From Klebsiella sp. BIGb0407 (lineage in GTDB: Bacteria; Pseudomonadota; Gammaproteobacteria; Enterobacterales; Enterobacteriaceae): 64,000 nt of DNA. The number at the start of each line of letters is the position of its first letter. The stretch's first letter is position 1. The stretch lies in the NCBI RefSeq assembly GCF_024807845.1, contig NZ_JANUEQ010000010.1, positions 62,001 through 126,000 of the forward strand, written 5' to 3'. Shown piece by piece: positions 57,608 to 64,000 of the stretch. Below the pieces are notes generated by a model that worked only from the letters and a program-made list of their open reading frames with translations, ran no database searches and had not been told where the DNA came from. Made by a program: the position numbers and the translations under genes.

Positions 57608-60274
57608 ATGATAGGATCTGAATGGAATAAGTGGGATCTGCATATCCACAGTCCCATGACTTGGCTTGCCAATGTATATAAAGGAAAGTGTGATACTGAA
57701 AGCTACGTCAGAATGCTGGCAGAACAACAGCTTTCTTTGATTGGTCTGACCAACTATTTTTATTTCCAAGAAAATGAGTTAGAAATTATCCGAGAGGAAA
57801 TTGCCCGACAAGGTCTTAATATCACTGTGTTGGGCAATGTGGAGTTTCGACTCGATCAACAAAATAAAGACGAAGCGTTTATTAACGTGCATGTACTCTT
57901 CTCTGAGAGGCTCGGCACCTCAAAAATAAATGAGATATTGTCCAGACTTCCTCTGAAACTAACCGATGACAGCGGGAAAAAAGTATACGCCTGTGAAAGC
58001 AGCGTGCATGGCAGTGGGCATAATGTCGAAACAATCGTGGTTAATCTCAATGAGTTGCTCGGACACCTTTCTTCATCACTAAGGCCTTTTGTCGATTACA
58101 TCGTGGCAGTCTGTCCTAATGGTTACGGTGGTTATCGTCCCGGAGCAACTGGACGTTCCGCAGCAATTGCCACAGAAATTGATCGTCAAGGACATATGAT
58201 TTTTGGCGGTCCCCGCGACAGGGAATACTTCCTGACAACGACACGCTATTCTGGAGCCACAGCTAAACCTGTTTTTCACTGCTCGGATGCACATCGGGAA
58301 GACCAAATCGGTCGAGCTTTTACTTGGGTTAAGGCGAAGCCAACATTTGAGGGGCTCCGTCAGGCACTGCTGGAGCCTGAAGGCCGCCTGCAGTTGGACG
58401 CAGACTGGCCGACACGAAGGATCCCCAAAGTACATTTCAGCAATATTGACGTTGAAGGCACAATTTTTGACGGGCAAGCTATACGATTCAAAAAGCTGAG
58501 TATTCCACTTAATCCAGACATGGTAGCAATCATCGGAGGTAGGGGAACAGGCAAGAGCTTGCTGCTAGACGCACTACGCTCCCGCTTTGTCGGTGCAGCC
58601 ACACACGGTAGCGAAGAGCGCGCAGTCAACATTGAACGACTGGTCATTGAGCTGGACAAGGCAAACGGTGAAAAGGTACTTTTTGATACCCGCACCGAGA
58701 GCTACGATTATCTGCACGTCTCGCAAGGGGAAATCAAAACCCTTTGCCAACAGCCCGATCTACTTAGCGATGAAATAAAGAAAATGCTGAGGTTGACAGA
58801 AAGTGAGGTGACAGGCGAGCTGTATAAGAGATTGGATGAGAACCTCAATGCATTCCGGTCGTTTCGTGAACACTATATTGCACTTGATGATCGTCAGTAC
58901 CGTATAAATACGCGCGAGTATCAAGCCGAGGTGATCAGGGTCTCCCAAGGCAAAATCAACACGCTTACCAGTGAAAAGAACAAAGCGCTGATTGAACGAT
59001 TTAAGGCTAATAGTCTGCGCACGACCGAGCTGACGCAGGCCATCAATGCTGGGAAGACTTTACTACAGGAAGCTGAAGCAGCAGAAACCTCGCTGAACAT
59101 TCGGCTAACCGAGATGAACGCGGTTCCCATAGGTGTAGCTCCTGTACCACCACTGGATCTGTCAGAGCTGAAGACGCAGGTCATTACCTATATAGGGGCA
59201 CTACAGATGCAACTGACGCAGACAGGCAAGGATAACCTGCAGATAACCACTGAATTCCGGGAACAGGGTATTGAGCAGGATATCACGGGCGTGCTCGAGA
59301 AAATTCACGGCTACCAGCGTGAAATTCAGCAGGCGCAACTCAGGGATGGTGAAATTCAGCAGCGCATTGCACAGTACGCTAATGACGTCCGACAACGAGG
59401 GAACCTATCAGAGACTTACGTCCACCAGCTTCTAGAACAGAAAACGAAGATCGATACTTGTTTTGCTACATTGTCTGAGAAATCGCATATCAAGCCTGAA
59501 CAACAGGCGCTAATAAAGGAAATTCTGACCGACATTCGTATTTACGGACAGCCTTACTTTGACAATGTTCTATTTTATAAGGGAATACTTGAGCGACTTA
59601 ACCGCGGGCGATTCCGTACCGCGGGCGAACAGTCCGGCGTAGAAAAACTCGTACAAATCCTTGGCGTAAGGAATATTGATGATTTTATAGCACTTATCCG
59701 CGGCGATGCCATCATTGAACTTCCTGAAGAGTCCGGCAAGAAAATCTCGCTTGAAACCTTTCTCTGGAAATCAGAATATTTCAATAACCAAGGCCCCTAC
59801 GCGCTGCAGCGTTTCCTCTACAGCCCCGAATACATCAACAGCTATCTAAGTGTGAGAGCCGAATTTGAATACAAAGGCAAAACGGTGGAAAAACTGTCTG
59901 CCGGGCAACGAGGGACGTTCTATGTCTGCCTGAAGCTGGCAACTGATGCGTTCGGCTCACCTTTCGTTTTCGACCAGCCCGAAGACGACCTTGATAATGA
60001 CTTTATTATGCGTCAGCTCGTTCCACTTTTTCGCAAAATCAAACTGTATCGGCAGGTCATCATCGTGACCCATAATGCCAACCTAGTAGTGAACTGTGAT
60101 GCCGAACAGGTCATAGTGGCCAGTAATGAGGATGAAGTGATCAGTTACCGCAGCGGGGCGCTGGAGCATGGCGAACACGGATTAGATAACAGCATGCGCA
60201 AAGCTATCTGTGACGTACTTGAAGGCGGACAACATGCCTTTGAGACTCGAGAACAGAAGTACGGAATACTGTAA
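57608..60274 (+). CDS. TrlF-like PHP-domain / SMC-type ATPase
   Basis: An 888-residue protein. Residues 1-~240 are a PHP-type phosphoesterase domain (WDLHIHSP with HxH at residues 12-14, GLTNYFYF, HCSDAHRED). An ABC/SMC-like ATPase follows: Walker A IIGGRGTGKSLLLDA at ~306-320, a long coiled-coil-like middle (~390-640), signature LSAGQRGTFY near 763, Walker B FVFDQPEDDLDN near 786 and THNANL near 821. Such PHP-ATPases occur in bacterial defence islands. The substrate is unknown. Composition is nearer the host than its AT-rich neighbours. Confidence 0.85.
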   Translation: MIGSEWNKWDLHIHSPMTWLANVYKGKCDTESYVRMLAEQQLSLIGLTNYFYFQENELEIIREEIARQGLNITVLGNVEFRLDQQNKDEAFINVHVLFSERLGTSKINEILSRLPLKLTDDSGKKVYACESSVHGSGHNVETIVVNLNELLGHLSSSLRPFVDYIVAVCPNGYGGYRPGATGRSAAIATEIDRQGHMIFGGPRDREYFLTTTRYSGATAKPVFHCSDAHREDQIGRAFTWVKAKPTFEGLRQALLEPEGRLQLDADWPTRRIPKVHFSNIDVEGTIFDGQAIRFKKLSIPLNPDMVAIIGGRGTGKSLLLDALRSRFVGAATHGSEERAVNIERLVIELDKANGEKVLFDTRTESYDYLHVSQGEIKTLCQQPDLLSDEIKKMLRLTESEVTGELYKRLDENLNAFRSFREHYIALDDRQYRINTREYQAEVIRVSQGKINTLTSEKNKALIERFKANSLRTTELTQAINAGKTLLQEAEAAETSLNIRLTEMNAVPIGVAPVPPLDLSELKTQVITYIGALQMQLTQTGKDNLQITTEFREQGIEQDITGVLEKIHGYQREIQQAQLRDGEIQQRIAQYANDVRQRGNLSETYVHQLLEQKTKIDTCFATLSEKSHIKPEQQALIKEILTDIRIYGQPYFDNVLFYKGILERLNRGRFRTAGEQSGVEKLVQILGVRNIDDFIALIRGDAIIELPEESGKKISLETFLWKSEYFNNQGPYALQRFLYSPEYINSYLSVRAEFEYKGKTVEKLSAGQRGTFYVCLKLATDAFGSPFVFDQPEDDLDNDFIMRQLVPLFRKIKLYRQVIIVTHNANLVVNCDAEQVIVASNEDEVISYRSGALEHGEHGLDNSMRKAICDVLEGGQHAFETREQKYGIL

Positions 60275-60609
60275 TTGTAAAGATTTTCACTCAAACTAAC
60301 AGCTAAACGGATAAGTATGCCTAGTGCTAGAGTATGCATCGGCTGCAGTGAGGCGCTTTTCAGAACTTGGCATCCTCTTCAGGATGCCAGCTGATCCCTT
60401 ACTTAGAACGACTCAGATTCATGAGCTTCACCATCAGCAGCATCCTCCCTTTTAATATACTGAGCTTAGTACAAATCAAGGGTTTGAGTTAAGGAATTAT
60501 GAGGCGGAAGATGAGATTTAGCTAGGGGCAATAATATAATTATTGGAACTAAAAATAAGTAAGGCTGGTTATTGAATAGTCTAAACAGCCCTACTTATGA
60601 CTCCAAAAA
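60275..60609. other. Intergenic region with two hairpins
   Basis: No gene seen. TGGCATCCT-CTTC-AGGATGCCA (60368-60389) is a nine-pair hairpin after the ATPase gene with no T-run. A terminator for the minus-strand cassette lies at 60551-60598. Confidence 0.6.
60551..60598 (-). terminator. Terminator of the nucleotide cassette
   Basis: On the minus strand ATAAGTAGGGCTG (60598-60586) pairs with CAGCCTTACTTAT (60567-60555), one G-U type mismatch, then TTTTAG. It lies 12 bp after the stop of the deaminase-like gene. Confidence 0.7.
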
Positions 60610-61170
60610 CTATCTAGCAGGCTTCAAAGCAAAATTAGCAGGCATCGCTTCCTTCTTCCCTGAATATATTCCATTATAAGTCTTAGTAGCTGGTGTGACA
60701 TGATCATGAAATCTTAAATGACAAAATTTGACACCCGGATATATTTTTATTGAGTTGCAAGAGTTATTAATTATTTCAAAAGTAATTGATGATGGTTCAT
60801 TTTCACCAAAAGATGCCGCAACATGACATGAGCTAAAATTAACGCCAAGACCTATACGAGCATAGCAAGATAGTTGGTAAAGTTCGGCACAAATTGTATG
60901 ATCCAATGAAATCATTTCGACTGATGATGCTAATATAAACTCCCCAGGATGAATTATCAATCCAGTATCGTCCAAGTCAATCTCATCAAAAAACACTGAA
61001 GTATCTGTGTGTTTAGTATCTATAAATGACTCAGTTTTTTTCATCCGGAAAACTTTTTTATCAATTCTAAGCAGATAACTAGATGGCCTCATGCATTCAT
61101 CAGAATGGTTAGCAATAAATATAGAACCAGAATTTATCTTTTTAATAATATCAATATTAGAATAGATCAT
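60610..61170 (-). CDS. dCTP deaminase / dUTPase-fold protein
   Basis: From the ATG at 61170 the product has 186 residues and matches the dCTP deaminase fold: MRPSSYLLRI, HPGEFILASSVEMI, YARIGLGVNF, ITFEIINN and PGVKFCHLRF. Aligned by eye to E. coli Dcd, the catalytic Glu (in ITFE) and the S-x-x-x-R pattern are kept, while the Arg before that Ser is Leu. It overlaps the kinase-like gene by 14 bp. It may deaminate dCTP or a related nucleotide, or bind one. Standalone deaminases of this type are known in phage defence. Confidence 0.75.
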   Translation of the reverse strand: MIYSNIDIIKKINSGSIFIANHSDECMRPSSYLLRIDKKVFRMKKTESFIDTKHTDTSVFFDEIDLDDTGLIIHPGEFILASSVEMISLDHTICAELYQLSCYARIGLGVNFSSCHVAASFGENEPSSITFEIINNSCNSIKIYPGVKFCHLRFHDHVTPATKTYNGIYSGKKEAMPANFALKPAR

Positions 61171-61888
61171 ATTTAAGCTCCGTGTAATTATCTTTACTTC
61201 CAAACCCATAATGCTGTTTATTGTATGAAAAATCAGATAATAGTTCTGGAGGAATAATTATTGATTTCAACATATCCCTTTCTAAAATATCTAAAGCTTC
61301 AGAGTCCAATAAATAGTTCCCTGAAACACCTTCAGACTTCTGCCTAATATTTTCAATGCTCCATTCAGTTATTTTTGTAGGACTGTCAAACCCCACATGA
61401 TATGTGGGTACACCTTCCTTTATGAAGAGAATGAGATCGGCATCGACTATTGGCGCTATGCTGGCGGCAAGGCTATCAGTGGAGAGAATGTTAGGATTTG
61501 GTCTAATAAAATAGCATGCATGCTCATCTTTATTAAAATCCATTAAGTTTTCCAAATCGACCTCTGATGGACAAACGTTCACATCATTTTCAACTAAATT
61601 GTTGATGATAATTTTATGTAGAGTACTTACAATATCACAACCGATAGCAGACGTAATCTTGCCATTCTTATTGAGAACTTTAGATAAATTGGTATACATA
61701 AATGCACCAACACCACCTGAAACTATATAAAATGTGCATTCCGGATTGGATTTTAAAACATTAGAAATACCTAAATAAAAATCAGGCTCTATATGGAAAT
61801 TTCTATAACTCCACCAAGACACATCTTGAGCTTGATGCTTATCTTTTATCCGCCCACCACCTGGTAGCCTTATGATGATTTTATTCAT
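61157..61888 (-). CDS. Amino-acid-kinase-fold protein (UMP-kinase-like)
   Basis: The 243 residues follow the amino acid kinase fold: IIIRLPGGGRI at the N-terminus, FYIVSGGVGAFMY, then STDSLAASIAPIVDADLILF and KEGVPTYHVGF, close in layout to bacterial UMP kinase (STDSAA, ADVVL). Enzyme activity is not certain because the N-terminal lysine pattern differs. It sits between a Nudix protein gene (8-bp overlap) and the deaminase-like gene (14-bp overlap), so it likely acts on a nucleotide. Confidence 0.72.
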   Translation of the reverse strand: MNKIIIRLPGGGRIKDKHQAQDVSWWSYRNFHIEPDFYLGISNVLKSNPECTFYIVSGGVGAFMYTNLSKVLNKNGKITSAIGCDIVSTLHKIIINNLVENDVNVCPSEVDLENLMDFNKDEHACYFIRPNPNILSTDSLAASIAPIVDADLILFIKEGVPTYHVGFDSPTKITEWSIENIRQKSEGVSGNYLLDSEALDILERDMLKSIIIPPELLSDFSYNKQHYGFGSKDNYTELKYDLF

Positions 61889-63749
61889 GGATATATCCCA
61901 ATCGTTTAAATATCAAATATGCACCTTCAGTCAAATTATCTTTCACGCTCTCAATTTCACTTAAGGAAATCCATTCCAGAGATTCAATTTCTGTTCTGTC
62001 AAATTTCAAAACTTCAATATCAATAAACTCGTTTGATAAATAAATATACCAGTCATGTAGCGCCAAACCATGTCTACACCGATCTTCTACACCACATTCT
62101 TTTTTTAGATATTCATAATTGCAAAAATCTATACCTAACTCTTCCTTAACCTCCCTTACAATAGCATCATCAGGGTTTTCACCATTTTCAAGATGCCCAG
62201 CTACAATACTAAATCTATGATTATACGCTGAATCAGACTTCTTTATTAGTAGAATCTTATCTTCATTAATGAACATTGCAGCTACTGTAATATGATACTG
62301 ATTCTTGTATTCATTAGAACCTATATATATTCCTGCGGTATTGCTACTATCATAGTGAGCTGAAAAAGATTCAATGCTATCTTTTACTGTTTTGTTTAAG
62401 GGAATCTTAGAACAATATCTAGAATAACAAATAGATTCAACAATTGAATCTATCCATTCAGATGCCTGAGCGTCATCAATGCTAGTCGTTAATCTATTCT
62501 TATTGGCTAGTAATTCTTCAGGTAAAACCTTTTGTTCCAACAACCAAAGACTTAACTCAGATAGGGCTTTATTTTTAAAATCAACAAGTTCATTTTCATT
62601 CAAACTGAGTCTTTGCACTTTTTCATTTAATGATGTGTAAGAATTGATTGATTGCATTACATCATCAAACAATGACGAGGATTCAACCTCAACACCAAAC
62701 CTATATAGATTATTTGCATAGGTTAAATTCCCGGGCTGAATTTGCATGAATTTTTTGTTTTTAAGGATCTTTATTTTTACGCCAGGATAAAAATCCCTGA
62801 AAACATTAACATTTACTTCAACTCCTCCAGTCCTAGATAATTCAACGAGACTACTAATCGAACTAATTATTTTCATAACACGCCTAATGACATCTAATTT
62901 TTCATCGACCTCTCCATCAGAGTTGATAATAAATTGACCTACAGGCGTGGCAAAGAAAGGATTTCTGTATTCCGTGAACATATTCGAAATTGCTGAATCC
63001 GTTTTAACAAAGGGGCTACATATAAAAAATGAAATCTTTTTAATATTTGTATTATTATGCCTCAGTAAATTAATTATGTCAGAGGACACTTGGGATGTTG
63101 TACTAAAAACAATCATTTCATCGTTTTCAGTAGTCTGTAGCGCTTTATTAAAATTATCGTCAGAGTATTTTTTAAGATCATCTGCAACTTGATAAGTTGT
63201 ATCATCAATCGTTGATAAGTTATCCTTAACGTTATAATTCAAGTTATTTAATGAGCTAGACAATAGAGCAGATCTATACAAATTATATTTTGCTGCTTTA
63301 CATGATATATTTCTAAAATCAGAGACGGTTAGATTTGGTTGTATTGTGAATGGATTTTTCTCACCCTGCATAGCTAAAAGTAATGCAGCACACTCAATAG
63401 GTGACGATATCTCGATGAAATCTCTAGTTAAACCCACTTTATTGAAATATTTTTTAACTGCAATATTTAATTGAACAAGCAAATCTTGAAAGTCTTTCTC
63501 CTTGTTGTAAGCTTTAAAAGAAGTAATAATCTTTCTGTTAAAGCTAGCGCGAGAAGAAAAATAAACAAGATAATTCAAATGATTAGGGTATGACCAAAGA
63601 TAAACCATTGCCGCAATGAGCACTGCAACTGTTGCATTTGAAAAATCTCCTTCGCTTAGTTTCATGTACAGGAAAAACATCAGAAATATGAATATTACAA
63701 CTTGGATAATAAGTTTATTTTTGTTGCTCAACACAATATATTCCTTCAT
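61881..63749 (-). CDS. Membrane-anchored protein with C-terminal Nudix domain
   Basis: The 622-residue protein has TM segments at about 13-30 and 38-54, a ~400-residue cytoplasmic region of unknown fold (it includes MIVFSTTSQVSSDII near 218 and RDFYPGVKIKIL near 320), and a Nudix hydrolase domain from ~475 with a perfect box GHLENGENPDDAIVREVKEE at ~518-537. Nudix enzymes cleave nucleoside diphosphate derivatives. It is the first gene of the cassette, very AT-rich, and its ATG has no Shine-Dalgarno but a TATAAT just upstream. Confidence 0.8.
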   Translation of the reverse strand: MKEYIVLSNKNKLIIQVVIFIFLMFFLYMKLSEGDFSNATVAVLIAAMVYLWSYPNHLNYLVYFSSRASFNRKIITSFKAYNKEKDFQDLLVQLNIAVKKYFNKVGLTRDFIEISSPIECAALLLAMQGEKNPFTIQPNLTVSDFRNISCKAAKYNLYRSALLSSSLNNLNYNVKDNLSTIDDTTYQVADDLKKYSDDNFNKALQTTENDEMIVFSTTSQVSSDIINLLRHNNTNIKKISFFICSPFVKTDSAISNMFTEYRNPFFATPVGQFIINSDGEVDEKLDVIRRVMKIISSISSLVELSRTGGVEVNVNVFRDFYPGVKIKILKNKKFMQIQPGNLTYANNLYRFGVEVESSSLFDDVMQSINSYTSLNEKVQRLSLNENELVDFKNKALSELSLWLLEQKVLPEELLANKNRLTTSIDDAQASEWIDSIVESICYSRYCSKIPLNKTVKDSIESFSAHYDSSNTAGIYIGSNEYKNQYHITVAAMFINEDKILLIKKSDSAYNHRFSIVAGHLENGENPDDAIVREVKEELGIDFCNYEYLKKECGVEDRCRHGLALHDWYIYLSNEFIDIEVLKFDRTEIESLEWISLSEIESVKDNLTEGAYLIFKRLGYIHE

Positions 63750-63755
63750 GAGAGA

Positions 63756-63761
63756 ATTATA
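63756..63761 (-). promoter_or_regulatory. -10 box placed for leaderless transcription
   Basis: A perfect TATAAT lies six bases (TCTCTC) before the ATG of the Nudix gene, so +1 would fall on the A of the start codon. No Shine-Dalgarno is present. The -35 (TTTATT at 16-bp spacing) is poor. Confidence 0.45.
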
Positions 63762-63797
63762 ATAACCAATTATTCATAATAAAGGCTAAACCGCAAC

Positions 63798-64000
63798 TTA
63801 CTTTATCTCCTTCAACACCAACATACTCTGCATTTCTTTAATCCTAGGTAATCGGCGAATCACCGACATCGCGAAATCCGAATACGCACCTATATCTGCG
63901 GCAACTACTTGTAATAAGAAATCCGCATAGCCACCGATGCTGTAGCAGGAAATCACATTATCTAGCGCCATGACTTCTTGTTCGAATTTGCGCCCTTCGC
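63798..64000 (-). CDS. Lrp/AsnC-family transcriptional regulator, C-terminal part
   Basis: The frame enters from the right edge and ends at the TAA 63798-63800 (66 codons visible). The sequence EGRKFEQEVMALDNVISC, YADFLLQVVAADIGAYSDF and RRLPRIKEMQSML is the ligand-binding (RAM) domain of Lrp/AsnC regulators. Composition is like the core genome, so it marks the right border of the AT-rich island. Confidence 0.85.
   Translation of the reverse strand, partial: EGRKFEQEVMALDNVISCYSIGGYADFLLQVVAADIGAYSDFAMSVIRRLPRIKEMQSMLVLKEIK

Noticed and set aside
1-64000. tRNA or rRNA genes
   Set aside because: No cloverleaf or rRNA-like segment was recognised by eye; a tRNA scan would be needed to exclude them fully.

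Overview
The window reads as the chromosome of an enteric gammaproteobacterium (order Enterobacterales). The cobalamin, ethanolamine and cytochrome c maturation proteins are close homologues of the Salmonella/E. coli families in length, order and motifs, and there is a type VI secretion (T6SS)-like PAAR cassette. I cannot name a species. The cytochrome bc1 complex is unusual for this group.

Layout. (1) 1-2067, minus strand: a partial lipoprotein, a papain-like cysteine-protease candidate and a PAAR protein, resembling a T6SS effector/immunity cassette. (2) 2209-3916, minus strand: pduX (threonine kinase) and a stand-alone SUMT (cobA type). (3) 4665-21929, plus strand: an uninterrupted anaerobic cobalamin operon, cbiABCDETFGHJKLMNQOP-cobUSCT. 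It is preceded by a 748-bp AT-rich leader with a perfect CRP palindrome and a terminator-like hairpin, but no recognisable cobalamin riboswitch. (4) 39241-22025, minus strand: an ethanolamine operon, eutSPQTDMNEJGHABCLK, then pduS- and pduT-like genes, then eutR. It converges on the cob operon. (5) 39823-41754, plus strand: a Cache-type chemoreceptor gene with a good sigma-28 promoter, divergent from eutS. (6) 53839-41821, minus strand: an apparently continuous unit headed by a cobalamin riboswitch (54296-54062). It encodes a BtuFCD/FecBCD-type ABC importer, pseudoazurin, Rieske protein, cytochrome b, cytochrome c1 and ccmABCDEFGH. (7) About 54.3-63.8 kb: an AT-rich accessory region with an orphan gene, a decayed IS1-like element, a PHP-ATPase (TrlF-like) gene and a three-gene nucleotide-handling cassette (membrane Nudix protein, amino-acid-kinase-fold protein, dCTP-deaminase-like protein). 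The right edge holds the 3' end of an Lrp/AsnC regulator gene.

How it fits together. Regions 2-4 form a cobalamin and ethanolamine unit: SUMT and Cbi/Cob make the cofactor, PduX supplies linker precursor, EutT adenosylates it (perhaps after PduS/PduT reduce it inside the shell), and EutBC uses it. Region 6 ties corrinoid-responsive RNA control to a copper/cytochrome electron-transfer chain whose terminal oxidant lies outside the window. Region 7 looks like a defence or mobile island. The most unusual items are the riboswitch-headed transporter/bc1/Ccm unit, the eut operon carrying pduS-pduT, and the Nudix/kinase/deaminase cassette.
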